A stretch of 64,000 nucleotides of DNA, taken from Leptolyngbya subtilissima AS-A7. GTDB lineage: Bacteria > Cyanobacteriota > Cyanobacteriia > Phormidesmidales > Phormidesmidaceae. This document shows, piece after piece, positions 1 to 8,762 of this stretch. Under the pieces are notes generated by a model. It was given only the letters and a program-made list of their open reading frames with translations, was not told the DNA's origin and ran no database searches. The stretch lies in the NCBI RefSeq assembly GCF_039962255.1, contig NZ_JAMPKY010000011.1, positions 62,001-126,000 of the forward strand. Direction: 5' to 3'. The position numbers and the translations under genes are program-made. Numbering within the stretch: the stretch's first letter is position 1; the number at the start of each line of letters is the position of its first letter.

Positions 1-1314
1 ATAGGTGAGAAACAGATTTTCCATCACCTTTTGGCTTGACTGGGCGATCGCCTCACCGACAGACAAATTTACCGGAAAGTCGCGATCGAGGGAGGCCAAA
101 TTGACTAAGCCATAGTCGTCGATGCTGCCCGTTTTGTTTTGCAGCGCCACATTGCCTAGGCGATAGCCCCGGGCCTGAGTGCGGCTAGGAAAAGCAATAT
201 AGTTGGCGGCTGTGGAGGCAATGCGCAGCGCAATATCTCCCTCATTACAAAACAAGTACGATTCTGAAAATCGCCGCAATGACGACGACAAAAAGTTGGC
301 CCGACTTGACACAATCGTCAGCACTGGAATGTCAGGAGAGGCAAGAATCAGCCGCTCCAAGCGGTACACATCGCCCACATCGCTGGGCGGCTGTTTATTT
401 ACCGATCGCATGTCGAATACATCTGACAAAATGCGCACGACATTGGTCACTACGAAACCGCCCATGCTGTGGCCAATAAAGCTGAGCTTCACCTTATTGC
501 GGCTGCGTTGAGCCCAGTATTCGCGAGCTTTGAGCAGCGCTTGCTGTTGCTCATACTCAGTTTTTGCCAGAGGAAATAGAGCATTAGCTGTGCGTTGCAC
601 AATCGCCTGATCAATTTGGCGCAGCAGTTCGACTAGATCTAGCACGCCAAAATTGTCGGCCCGATAGCTGTCGCGGAAATACACGATCAGTCGCAGCACA
701 ACTAGGGCCGCCATCAGCAGCCCCAAGGCGAGCAACAGCACCAGAGAAAGGCTAATTAAAAATCCCCAGGTCGATGTCTCCAGGGCGTTGAGCAATTCAA
801 GAATCAGTAGCCCCAGCGCACAGATTGCCCCGGTCAACAGCAGATCTCGTGGCAGCGGTGGTAAGGCGGCCAGGGCCTCAAAAACTTTTTTGGGCTCGCT
901 GAGCGCCACATTTTCAGAAGGCCAGCGGTAGCCGATAAAAACGCGGTGGGGGCTCCTGCTAATGGCCGAATCGTGGCGGTTGGCGTACTTAAAAATATTT
1001 TTGTACCAGGCCTGCACCCCATGGAGGCTAGTGTTGTAGCCATGCACCGTAATCACAAGTTCGGCAAACCCATCGGCGCTGCTGCCCATCATGTGGTGCA
1101 GGTGGTCGGCAATGTCGGCAATTCCCTGATTAGCCTGCTGCTGAACTCTTTCGCTGGCTTCCTCGGCGTCTTCAATATTGGGTGGGGCGCTACTCATGAC
1201 AAAGTAGCCGGGAATTTTGCCCTCAACGCCGCTGGTGTCATCTAGATCAACGATTTTGGCCAGATTTTCCTCGGCGAAAGCAAATTTCTGAATAATAAAG
1301 GGAAGCTGTTTCAT
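1..1314 (-). CDS. Alpha/beta hydrolase (DUF900-like), C-terminus cut by window edge
   Basis: The frame starts at ATG 1314 and stays open for 438 codons to the window edge, so the C-terminus is missing. The protein has an N-terminal beta-strand with VHGYN, then GYRWPSE, two adjacent hydrophobic segments around residues 155-200 that look like a membrane hairpin, and a nucleophile elbow GHSMGG near residue 280. VHGYN plus GHSMGG is typical of alpha/beta hydrolases of the DUF900/lipase-like group, with the serine of GHSMG as nucleophile. The substrate cannot be told; the membrane hairpin inside the fold suggests an inner-membrane or thylakoid-associated esterase. It reads away from the ABC ATPase gene across a 453-bp gap, so it is probably a separate transcript. 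The fold is fairly sure, the function open. Confidence 0.75.
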   Translation of the reverse strand, partial: MKQLPFIIQKFAFAEENLAKIVDLDDTSGVEGKIPGYFVMSSAPPNIEDAEEASERVQQQANQGIADIADHLHHMMGSSADGFAELVITVHGYNTSLHGVQAWYKNIFKYANRHDSAISRSPHRVFIGYRWPSENVALSEPKKVFEALAALPPLPRDLLLTGAICALGLLILELLNALETSTWGFLISLSLVLLLALGLLMAALVVLRLIVYFRDSYRADNFGVLDLVELLRQIDQAIVQRTANALFPLAKTEYEQQQALLKAREYWAQRSRNKVKLSFIGHSMGGFVVTNVVRILSDVFDMRSVNKQPPSDVGDVYRLERLILASPDIPVLTIVSSRANFLSSSLRRFSESYLFCNEGDIALRIASTAANYIAFPSRTQARGYRLGNVALQNKTGSIDDYGLVNLASLDRDFPVNLSVGEAIAQSSQKVMENLFLTY

Positions 1315-1767
1315 AGATGCCCTGGTTAGACTACACAGGAAGAATTACAGGAGAGTAGTCGAAAGCTTCGGCCTTAGAGCCCTGCGGTACACGAAAATAG
1401 ACTACAGTTCTGCGAAGCTTTTTACGAACAAAGCCTCCAAAAATTTTAAAATTAGGAGGGCTTAGAATTAGAAAACTGCTGCAAGGGTAAAGCCTGGAGT
1501 TAGCGCCATCACCGGGTTGTTGGCAGCCTGCGTACGCTAGGTAAAATCTGGATTAGAACAGCTCAAAATGCCAGGACTCAAACCTGTTAGGGCATTTTCT
1601 TCATTTTTCGTTCTTCTGCTATAACCCCCGCTTGTTTACAGGGTTATAGGTCAAAGTGCTGCCCTAGCTTTTGCCGGCGACAGTGACTATTGTCTTCGGC
1701 GCAATAGCCATCGCTATAACCTTTCGCCAAGGCTTTTAGCCTAGATCTTGCTCAAAAACCTGGTGGA
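1315..1767. other. Intergenic region with two hairpins
   Basis: No credible gene is seen. Two inverted repeats stand out. One has 8-bp arms AAAATGCC/GGCATTTT at 1565-1572 and 1591-1598, with a nested CAGG/CCTG pair. The other has 9-bp arms CTATAACCC/GGGTTATAG at 1619-1627 and 1641-1649. Both lie downstream of the minus-strand ABC ATPase gene and upstream of the hydrolase gene, so they may end ABC transcription. Neither has a good U-tract on the minus strand, so this is tentative. Confidence 0.4.
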
Positions 1768-3396
1768 TTAAGCTTCTTTAGCCAGCACCGGAGCCGCTTG
1801 CAGGAGGGTTTGGGTGTAAGGGTGCTGGGGCGATTCAAACAGTGTTTTAGTAGGGGCAATTTCTACAATTTTGCCCTGCTGCATGACGGCAATGCGATCG
1901 CACATAAATCGCGCCACCCACAGGTCGTGGGTAATAAATAGGTAGGTGAGATCAAACTCATGCTTGAGGGCAATCATTAGATCGAGCACTTGGGTCTGCA
2001 CCGTGGCGTCGAGCATGCTCACCGGCTCATCGCAGATCACCAGCTTAGGGTGGGTGATTAAAGCCCGGGCGATCGCCACCCGCTGCTGTTGCCCTCCCGA
2101 CAGATCGCTGGGAAAGCGCTGAAAGTAGTCAGCGGTGGGGTTGAGGCTAACGCGGGCGAGCATGTCGTGGGCCTGCTTTTCGGCCTCGGCAACGGTGGCC
2201 AGCCCGTGGATCAGCAGCGGGTCGGCAATGCTCTTGCCCACGGTCATCATCGGGTTGAGGCAGGCGTGGGGGTCTTGAAACACCATTTGCAGCTGCCGCC
2301 GCTGCTGCCGCATGGCTTCGCGGGAGAGGGTAGTGAGATCGGTACCGCAAAACTCCACCTGCCCAGCGGTCGGTTTCGCTAGCTGCAGAATGGTGCGCGA
2401 TAGGGTGCTCTTGCCGCAGCCTGACTCGCCCACCAGCCCCACCACCTCGCCAGGGTAAATTTCTAACGTTACCCCGTCCACCGCCTTAATCACCTTCGAC
2501 TCCTGCCCCCCCAGTAGCCGAGCGATCGGGTTGGCTTCTAAGGTGTAGTGCTGCTTGACATCCGTCAGCCGCAAAATAGGTTCTATGGCGGTGGCGGTGT
2601 AGGCTAGCCCCTCGGCCTGCTGCATTTGCAGGGCCGACTCCACCAGCGATCGCGTGTAGCTATGCTTAGGGCTTTGAAGAACCGCAGCAGCGCTGCCCTT
2701 TTCTACTACCCGGCCTTCGTACATGACGGCGACGCGATCGCAGTATTCTGCCACCAGCGACAGGTCGTGGGAGATCAGCACTAGGGCCGTGCCCAACTCG
2801 TCGCACAGCCGCTTTAGCTCATCGAGGATCTGGGCCGACACCGTCACATCTAAGCTAGTGGTGGGTTCGTCGGCAATGATCAGCTTGGGCTCTAGAATCA
2901 TCGCCAGGGCGATCGCCACCCGCTGACGCATGCCGCCGCTAAACTCGTGGGGATACTGGCCAAACCGGCTGGCGGGAATGTTGACCTTTTCCAGCACTGC
3001 GATCGCCCGCGCCTTGGCCTCACCCTGAGATACCTCAGAGCGATGGGCACGCAGCGTCTCTATGCAGTGGTCGCCAATGGTCATCAGCGGGTTGAGCCGC
3101 GTCATCGGGTCTTGAAAGACCAGGGCGATCGCCTCACCCCGAAACTGCCGCAGCCGCTGGGGGCTAAAGTCGAGCACCGACTCGCCGTTAAACCACACCC
3201 GCCCCTGTAGCTCCGTCGCCTTTGGCAACAGCCGCAGCGCTGCCCGCCCCAGGGTGCTCTTGCCGCAGCCCGACTCGCCCACCAGCCCCAGCTTTTCCCC
3301 CGGCGACAGGTTTAAAGACACCCGATCCACCGCGCGCTCTGCCTGGCCTGGGTAGGTGACCGAGAAGCTTTCGAGGGCAAGGAGGGAGTCTGGCAT
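1768..3396 (-). CDS. Fused two-domain ABC transporter ATPase, oligopeptide/dipeptide type (YejF/DppDF-like)
   Basis: Two complete nucleotide-binding domains are joined in one 542-residue chain. Domain 1 has Walker A GESGCGKST at 40-48, signature FSGGMRQRV at 152-160 and Walker B LIIADEPTTSLD at 172-183. Domain 2 has Walker A at 323-331, then LSGGQQQRV and LVICDEPVSMLD. Each domain ends with the SPxHxYTxxLL-type tail (SPKHSYTRSLV, SPQHPYTQTLL) of the peptide/nickel (Dpp/Opp) family. This is the YejF arrangement, in which one protein replaces the DppD-DppF pair and powers uptake of peptides or related solutes at the inner membrane. No permease or binding-protein gene is near, so partners must be elsewhere. 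ATG 3396 is the start; the upstream gap is a low-complexity repeat. Confidence 0.9.
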   Translation of the reverse strand: MPDSLLALESFSVTYPGQAERAVDRVSLNLSPGEKLGLVGESGCGKSTLGRAALRLLPKATELQGRVWFNGESVLDFSPQRLRQFRGEAIALVFQDPMTRLNPLMTIGDHCIETLRAHRSEVSQGEAKARAIAVLEKVNIPASRFGQYPHEFSGGMRQRVAIALAMILEPKLIIADEPTTSLDVTVSAQILDELKRLCDELGTALVLISHDLSLVAEYCDRVAVMYEGRVVEKGSAAAVLQSPKHSYTRSLVESALQMQQAEGLAYTATAIEPILRLTDVKQHYTLEANPIARLLGGQESKVIKAVDGVTLEIYPGEVVGLVGESGCGKSTLSRTILQLAKPTAGQVEFCGTDLTTLSREAMRQQRRQLQMVFQDPHACLNPMMTVGKSIADPLLIHGLATVAEAEKQAHDMLARVSLNPTADYFQRFPSDLSGGQQQRVAIARALITHPKLVICDEPVSMLDATVQTQVLDLMIALKHEFDLTYLFITHDLWVARFMCDRIAVMQQGKIVEIAPTKTLFESPQHPYTQTLLQAAPVLAKEA

Positions 3397-3548
3397 GGAA
3401 GGGTAGGGGGGTGAATGAGTAGGGGATGGATGGGTAAAGGATGCGGTAGCAGCAGATTGGAGGGGTGCGAAAAATGCAGCCTAGAGAGAGAGCAAATGCC
3501 TGGTCGGCGATCTGACCCATCCACCCATCTACCCACCTACCCATCCAC
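3397..3548. repeat. Purine/pyrimidine hairpin minisatellite (gap-filling element, copy 1)
   Basis: The whole gap between the ABC ATPase start and the zinc-ribbon stop is low complexity. A G-rich arm (GGGTAG, GGATGGGTA-type units) occupies about 3400-3450. A C-rich arm of CCCATCCA and CCCATCTA units occupies about 3517-3548. The two are largely complementary, so the transcript could fold into a long imperfect hairpin. The same style of filler recurs at 14.5, 50.1, 52.3 and 59.3 kb. Confidence 0.75.
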
Positions 3549-4121
3549 TCATTGATCCACCCGCCGCATCAAATACGCCACCCCAAAATCTCCGTTGGGG
3601 TGCTGCTCTAGCAGGTCAGCTAGCTCAAACACGCGTTGGGCAACATCGGGTCCTAGCTTGTCAATGGTGGCTAGTTTTTCTCGTTCGGTGTGCTCTAGCT
3701 CACGCACCTGGGCCTGCCAATCAGCAGAAAAAATGTAATCGATGTGGGTCTGTAATTCGAGCTGCTGCAAGATCTCCCACTCGCCGCCATCGCACCAGAT
3801 GCCGTTGCAGTTGGGGCAGCGCTCAACATAAAACGATCCCTGCGGCAGGGTAATGCGGCCCCGCACTAGGTAACTGCGGCAATCGAGGCACAGAGCTGCC
3901 CGATTATCAAGCGCAGCGGGCTGAAACGAGGTGCTCAATGACAGAGGCAGCACCGCTACTTGAATCGGCTCCTCGGGGTCATTTTGTTGCCTTTGCCAGT
4001 CTGCATAATGTTCTGGCGGAATCCAGCTGCCGCCACAGCTGGGGCAGCCGTGGACCGCCAGCCCCGGTGCTAGCTGACTGTCTTGAAGGTCAATATCCCC
4101 TTCCTTAGGGCACTGATACAA
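3549..4121 (-). CDS. Zinc-ribbon (zf-TFIIB-type) protein
   Basis: Cysteine pairs sit in TFIIB-type zinc ribbons: CPKEG and CPSCGGSWI near the N-terminus, then CLDC followed by CPNCNGIWCDGGEWE in the middle. The pattern CPxCxGxW(C)DxxE is that of the zf-TFIIB family; proteins of this type bind zinc and have no settled function. The C-terminus is helical. I prefer the TTG start at 4121 (MYQCPKEG, 190 aa) because GGAG stands eight bases upstream; an in-frame TTG at 4148 would add nine residues. The stop lies at the edge of the low-complexity element, so the last codons may derive from it. It may be co-transcribed with the upstream PatD-like gene 62 bp away. Confidence 0.75.
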   Translation of the reverse strand: MYQCPKEGDIDLQDSQLAPGLAVHGCPSCGGSWIPPEHYADWQRQQNDPEEPIQVAVLPLSLSTSFQPAALDNRAALCLDCRSYLVRGRITLPQGSFYVERCPNCNGIWCDGGEWEILQQLELQTHIDYIFSADWQAQVRELEHTEREKLATIDKLGPDVAQRVFELADLLEQHPNGDFGVAYLMRRVDQ

Positions 4122-4183
4122 AGCACCTACTCCCAACCATCTACCCAACGAACCCCTAATATTAAACCACCTAGGCTAGGGCG

Positions 4184-4525
4184 TTAAGTCGGGTTGGCGA
4201 TCGCCTGCTCCAAAGCTTGGCAAAAGGTCAGCAGCTGATCCAGTTTTGTGAGCATCTGCTGCTGCCGCTGCTGAGCTGTGGCCGACTGACGGGCCGCCTG
4301 CAAAAATGCCACATCCATCGCTAGCAGCCTAAGGGTGCGGTTGATTTCGGTTAGCACGGGCTGGGTGGTGGGCAACTCTTCTCCCAGAGGCAGCATCTGG
4401 TGCTGAAACTGTTGCTGAGTCAGCAAAAACTGCGCCTGTAGAGTGCGCCCGTCGGGGTTAGCAGACTGCACCAGGCCAATCATGGTCTGGAGGTGCGATC
4501 GCAGGGTTTCTAGGGCATTCTTCAT
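4184..4525 (-). CDS. PatD-like small helical protein
   Basis: The 113-residue, all-helical, Gln-rich protein carries a core QQFQHQMLPL...EINRTLRLLAMDVAFLQAARQSATAQQR...LLTFCQ. From memory this matches the cyanobacterial PatD family. In Anabaena, PatD limits heterocyst frequency and is reported to act on FtsZ; homologues also occur in strains without heterocysts, where the role is unknown. The ATG at 4525 is preceded by GGTGAG at a plausible spacing. The gene is followed by the zinc-ribbon gene on the same strand, and its upstream region is shared with the divergent relA/spoT. The family call comes from motif memory only; a profile search would settle it. Confidence 0.6.
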   Translation of the reverse strand: MKNALETLRSHLQTMIGLVQSANPDGRTLQAQFLLTQQQFQHQMLPLGEELPTTQPVLTEINRTLRLLAMDVAFLQAARQSATAQQRQQQMLTKLDQLLTFCQALEQAIANPT

Positions 4526-4986
4526 AGATAGCTCACCCCTTTAGGGCCGTAGCGTTGGCGGCATGACAATAGTTTTACGATAACTAGAGATAAATTGCTG
4601 ATTCCCCTTATCGAGGACAAATGTTAAGGTTAATACATAACTATCCATCAACCCTCAGTCAGCCTTAAGTATTTATTGCGGCCTGGGCTGTCGATGCGAT
4701 TTTCCTCAAAGTTATGGTGTAGGTTATTTTTATCTCGGCGAGCTACTTTGTTGTAGCCCCATTACCTGGGCCTGTTGACAGAACGTTTGTACGATTTCTG
4801 TTTGGTTTTTTACTCCAAACCTAAGCAGATCGGTAGACGTTCTTATCTGTCCTGAGGCGATTTTATTTTATTAATAACTCCACTCTTTGAGTCTTGCCCA
4901 GACTTAAAGACAGTGTTCAAATACAAATCACTGTTTTTGGCAAGTTTCTAGTCTACCCGCAATCCCTGAAGGTCACTGGCACCCTT
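4526..4986. other. Divergent intergenic region upstream of relA/spoT
   Basis: This 461-bp AT-richer stretch separates the divergent patD-like and relA/spoT genes and should hold both promoters. A TTGACA hexamer lies at 4775-4780, but I see no convincing -10 at the right distance. A small inverted repeat GTTTGG/CCAAAC occurs at 4800-4805 and 4815-4820 with a T-rich loop. No gene is seen. Confidence 0.4.
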
Positions 4987-7272
4987 ATGACTGCAACAGT
5001 TCATCCCCCCCTACCCGATGACTGCACCCTGCCCGGTTGGCTCGAAACTTGCGTGCTAACCCACCACGATGACTGTCAAGATGACCCGGCCCAAGACCCG
5101 GAAGATAAGTCCAATAACCTGCTGGTGTGCCAGGCCTTTGAGTTTGCCTACACCCTGCACAAAGGGCAGTATCGGGCCTCAGGCGAGCCCTACATTTGCC
5201 ACCCCATTGCCGTAGCCGGCCTGCTGCGCGATCTGGGCGGCGATAGTGCCATGATTGCCTCCGGTTTTCTCCACGACATTGTTGAAGATACCGATATCAC
5301 CCCGGAAGAACTTGAGAGCCATTTTGGTGATGAGGTGCGGCAGTTGGTGGAAGGGGTCACCAAGCTATCGAAGTTTAATTTTGAGAGCAAAACCGAGCGC
5401 CAGGCCGAAAATTTTCGCCGCATGTTCTTGGCAATGGCCCAAGACATTCGGGTGATTGTGGTGAAGCTGGCCGATCGCCTCCACAACATGCGCACCCTCG
5501 AGCACCTCAGCGACGAAAAACGCCGCCGCATTGCCCGCGAAACTATGGAGATCTTTGCGCCCCTGGCCAACCGCCTGGGGATCGGCCGCTTTAAGTGGGA
5601 ACTGGAAGATCTTTCATTCAAATACTTAGAGCCCGACGCCTACCGCCAAATGCAGCGCCACGTCACTGAAAAGCGGGCCGATCGCGAGGCGCGGCTCGTG
5701 GAGGTGGCCGAAACCCTGCGCCAGCGCATGCACCAGTCTGAGATTCAGGTGGTCGATGTCAACAGTCGACCTAAGCATCTTTACGGCATTTACCGCAAAA
5801 TGGAGCGGCAGCAAAAGGACTTCAGCGAAATCTACGACATTGCCGCCATTCGCCTCATTGTCGGCACCAACGAAGATTGCTACCGTGCCCTGGCGATTGT
5901 GCACGACGCCTTTCGCCCGATTCCCGGTCGGTTTAAGGATTACATTGGCCTGCCCAAGCCCAACCGCTATCAGTCGCTGCATACGGTGGTAATTGGCCCC
6001 AAGGGTAAGCCGATCGAGGTGCAGATTCGCACCCTTGAGATGCACCACATCGCTGAGTACGGTATTGCCGCCCACTGGAAATATAAAGAAACCGGCGCTT
6101 CCACCAATACCCGCATTAACGCCGACGACGAAAAATTTACTTGGCTGCGGCAGCTCTTAGAGTGGCAGAACGACCTCAAGGATGCCAAAGAATTTCTCGA
6201 AAACGTTAAGGGCAACCTGTTTGACGAGGACGTTTACGTCTTCACTCCCGATGGCGATGTGGTGCCGTTGAGCCGGGGAGCCACTTCCGTCGATTTTGCC
6301 TACCGCATTCACACTGAGGTGGGCAACCACTGCGCTGGAGCCAGGGTAAATGGCCGTATCGTCACCCTCGACACGCCGCTGGAAAATGGCGACATCGTTG
6401 AAATTATTACCCAAAAGAACAGCCACCCCAGCCTTGACTGGCTCAATTTTGTGGTCACCCCCAGCGCCCGCAACCGCATTCGCCAGTGGTATAAGCGATC
6501 GCACCGCGACGAAAATATTGCCCGGGGCCGCGACATGCTCGAAAAAGAGCTGGGCCGCAGCGGCTTCGACGCTCTGCTCAAGTCTGAACCTGCCCAACTA
6601 GCCGCCGAGCGCTGCAATTACCAGAGCGTCGACGACTTTCTGGCCGGGTTGGGCTACGGCGAGGTGACGCTCAATTCTTTTGTCAATCGCCTGCGCGAAG
6701 CCGTCAAGGCCAAGCAGCCTCTAGAGCCGCTGTCGGCCGAGTCGTCGCTGCAAGATTCTGATCGGTTTCTAGCGGGAGCTGTCACCAGCCCCCACCGCCC
6801 TCGCCCTGTCCCTTCCAAGGATCCAATTTTGGGAATTGAGGGGCTAGTGCACCACATTGCGGGCTGCTGTAACCCGCTGCCCGGCGAACCGATTATGGGC
6901 AGTGTCTCCCTGGGTAGCCGAGGCATTGCCATCCACCGCCAGGGCTGTCCTAACCTGGTCGATATTCCGGGCGATCGCATCATCCCCGTCAGCTGGAACC
7001 CGGTTGACCACAGCGGTTCTCGCCACACCTACCCGGTGGAGGTGCGCATTGAGGTGATCGACCGCGTGGGTGTCCTCAAAGACATTCTCTCCCACCTGTC
7101 AGACCTGCAAATTAACGTTCACAAAGCTCAGGTCAAAACCTTCCCCGGCCAAACCGCCGAGATCGATCTGGGGCTTGATGTCAAAGATCATGCCCACCTA
7201 GAACAAACCTTTGGGCAAATTCGCAAGATGACCGACGTGCTCAAAATTCGCCGGATGAGTCAGGTCACTTAG
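4987..7272 (+). CDS. spoT: Bifunctional (p)ppGpp synthetase/hydrolase RelA/SpoT
   Basis: The long RSH protein (761 aa from ATG 4987) makes and degrades the stringent-response alarmone (p)ppGpp. Domains in order: HD hydrolase with HPIAVAGLL, LHDIVEDT and RLHNMRTL (about residues 65-180); synthetase with RPKHLYGIYRKM and GRFKDYIGLPKPNRYQSLHT (about 250-350); TGS domain with VYVFTPDGDVVPL; a Cys/His region HHIAGCCNPLPG; and a C-terminal ACT domain. Both catalytic halves keep their key motifs, so it should be bifunctional. An in-frame TTG at 4894 would add 31 residues unlike the family N-terminus. Cyanobacteria usually carry one such long RSH. Confidence 0.95.
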   Translation: MTATVHPPLPDDCTLPGWLETCVLTHHDDCQDDPAQDPEDKSNNLLVCQAFEFAYTLHKGQYRASGEPYICHPIAVAGLLRDLGGDSAMIASGFLHDIVEDTDITPEELESHFGDEVRQLVEGVTKLSKFNFESKTERQAENFRRMFLAMAQDIRVIVVKLADRLHNMRTLEHLSDEKRRRIARETMEIFAPLANRLGIGRFKWELEDLSFKYLEPDAYRQMQRHVTEKRADREARLVEVAETLRQRMHQSEIQVVDVNSRPKHLYGIYRKMERQQKDFSEIYDIAAIRLIVGTNEDCYRALAIVHDAFRPIPGRFKDYIGLPKPNRYQSLHTVVIGPKGKPIEVQIRTLEMHHIAEYGIAAHWKYKETGASTNTRINADDEKFTWLRQLLEWQNDLKDAKEFLENVKGNLFDEDVYVFTPDGDVVPLSRGATSVDFAYRIHTEVGNHCAGARVNGRIVTLDTPLENGDIVEIITQKNSHPSLDWLNFVVTPSARNRIRQWYKRSHRDENIARGRDMLEKELGRSGFDALLKSEPAQLAAERCNYQSVDDFLAGLGYGEVTLNSFVNRLREAVKAKQPLEPLSAESSLQDSDRFLAGAVTSPHRPRPVPSKDPILGIEGLVHHIAGCCNPLPGEPIMGSVSLGSRGIAIHRQGCPNLVDIPGDRIIPVSWNPVDHSGSRHTYPVEVRIEVIDRVGVLKDILSHLSDLQINVHKAQVKTFPGQTAEIDLGLDVKDHAHLEQTFGQIRKMTDVLKIRRMSQVT

Positions 7273-7488
7273 TACTTGACCAAGCTCGTTAGAACAGGCT
7301 CTCTTCGCCGGGATTTAGGGTTTGAGGTGTATGGTTTAAGGCTAACCTCGAACCTTGAACTTTAGATCTTGGACCTTTCCCCCACCAACCAGTAACCTTT
7401 GGCCTGGCAAACCACTAGATTATTGCCCAACGAAAATTCTGTTGAAGCGCCATAGGATAATGTGGGTTTGCACGACGGTAGGCGCACT

Positions 7489-8667
7489 ATGGAGCAGGCA
7501 ACCCCCAACCCAATTCAGCGAGTCGGTGTCGTTGGCGGCGGACAGCTCGCCTGGATGATGGGACCAGCGGCGCAAAAGCTGGGTCTAGAGCTTGTGGTGC
7601 AGACGCCAAACTCAACCGATCCAGCCGTGGCGATCGCTCAATCCACCCTCCTTGCCCCCGTTGCTGATGCCCCCGCTACCGCATCCCTCGCGGCCCAGTG
7701 CGACGTAATTACGTTTGAAAACGAGTTTATCGACTGTGAAGGGCTCCAGGCTCTGACCCAGCAGGGCACAGTCTTTCGCCCTAGCCTGGATGTATTAGCC
7801 TTGGTGCTCGACAAGCACCACCAGCGCGAGTTTTTTGCGCGGATTGGTCTACCCAACCCTCGCTACGACTTTTTAGATGGTAACGAAAGCGAGGCCGAAC
7901 TTGCCGCCAAGGCAGAGCTAATTGGTTTTCCGCTAGTGATGAAGACCCGCCGTTTGGGCTATGACGGCTACGGCACCTCAGTAGTCAAAGATGCGGCTCA
8001 GCTCAGCGCCACGTGGGACAAATTTAACCGTGCCCCGGTGCTGTTGGAGGAGTTTGTGCCCTTCAAACAGGAGCTGGCGGTGATGGTGGCCCGCTCGGCA
8101 TCGGCGGATGTCGCTGTCTTTCCCACCGTAGAAACTCAGCAAGTCGGGCAGATCTGTCGCCGCGTCTTTGCCCCTGCCCAAGTTAGCCCCGAGGTCGCAG
8201 CGAAGATGACCAGCATTGCCCACGCTCTGGTGGAGCAGCTTCAGTTGGTGGGCATCGTCGGTATTGAGTGCTTTCTCACTTCGGACGACCGGGTGCTGAT
8301 TAATGAAATTGCCCCCCGCACCCACAACTCGGGCCACTATAGTCTCGATGCCTGCGAAACCTCCCAGTTTGAGCAGCAGCTGCGGGCTGTGAGCGATCGC
8401 CCCCTTGGCCTCACTGCGCTCAACTGCCCCCAAGCCGTTATGGTCAACCTGCTGGGGCTAGACGAGCCTGAAGCCAGCCACCACCAGAAGCTTGAGACCC
8501 TTAAACAATGGCCTGAAGCCACCCTCTACTGGTACAACAAAACCATTCGCCCCAGACGCAAGCTGGGGCATATAACGCAGCGGCTCGATGCGATGGCAGA
8601 CCCCATCGCCGCCGCCGCTGCGATCGAGGCTATCTGGTACGGCGAGTTGACCGATAAGGACGCTTGA
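7489..8667 (+). CDS. purK: N5-carboxyaminoimidazole ribonucleotide synthase PurK
   Basis: An ATP-grasp enzyme of de novo purine synthesis. It uses ATP and bicarbonate to turn AIR into N5-CAIR, which PurE then rearranges. The N-terminal motif VGVVGGGQLAWMM, the grasp segment KTRRLGYDGYGT, EEFVPFKQELAVMVAR and the metal-binding NEIAPRTHNSGHYS are characteristic of PurK. Length (392 aa from ATG 7489) fits the family. ATG 7489 has AGG six bases upstream; an in-frame GTG at 7462 is less likely. The uric-acid-pathway gene uraD follows, so synthesis and breakdown of purines lie side by side. Confidence 0.95.
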   Translation: MEQATPNPIQRVGVVGGGQLAWMMGPAAQKLGLELVVQTPNSTDPAVAIAQSTLLAPVADAPATASLAAQCDVITFENEFIDCEGLQALTQQGTVFRPSLDVLALVLDKHHQREFFARIGLPNPRYDFLDGNESEAELAAKAELIGFPLVMKTRRLGYDGYGTSVVKDAAQLSATWDKFNRAPVLLEEFVPFKQELAVMVARSASADVAVFPTVETQQVGQICRRVFAPAQVSPEVAAKMTSIAHALVEQLQLVGIVGIECFLTSDDRVLINEIAPRTHNSGHYSLDACETSQFEQQLRAVSDRPLGLTALNCPQAVMVNLLGLDEPEASHHQKLETLKQWPEATLYWYNKTIRPRRKLGHITQRLDAMADPIAAAAAIEAIWYGELTDKDA

Positions 8668-8711
8668 AATTTGAGTTCACACCTTGAACCTAAAACTTAA
8701 AACTGAGCATT

Positions 8712-8735
8712 TCTCCGTCGGAGACGCTTCGCGAA
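8712..8735. repeat. Short palindromic element (TCTCCG-T-CGGAGA plus CGCTTCGCG)
   Basis: The purK-uraD gap contains two touching inverted repeats: TCTCCG/CGGAGA with a one-base centre, then CGC-TTC-GCG. Motifs of the form GGAGACGC-TTCGCGAA look like small dispersed repeats I associate with cyanobacterial intergenic DNA, though I cannot confirm that here. It could also fold as a hairpin in a purK-uraD transcript. Confidence 0.35.
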
Positions 8736-8762
8736 CAATCTCACAGCTCCCTCACTTTCCCC

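Noticed and set aside
834..1245. Open frames on both strands inside 0.8-1.25 kb
   Set aside because: They overlap the truncated alpha/beta hydrolase frame, which has motifs GHSMGG and VHGYN; the others have none.
3188..3544. Open frames reading MGRWVDG-type low-complexity peptides
   Set aside because: They are translations of the minisatellite in front of the ABC ATPase gene and have no conserved content.
4775..4800. TTGACA at 4775 as -35 of a sigma-70 promoter for relA/spoT
   Set aside because: No acceptable -10 hexamer lies 16-18 bases downstream.
4894..4986. Extended TTG start of relA/spoT
   Set aside because: The extra 31 residues do not resemble the family; ATG 4987 fits normal RSH length.
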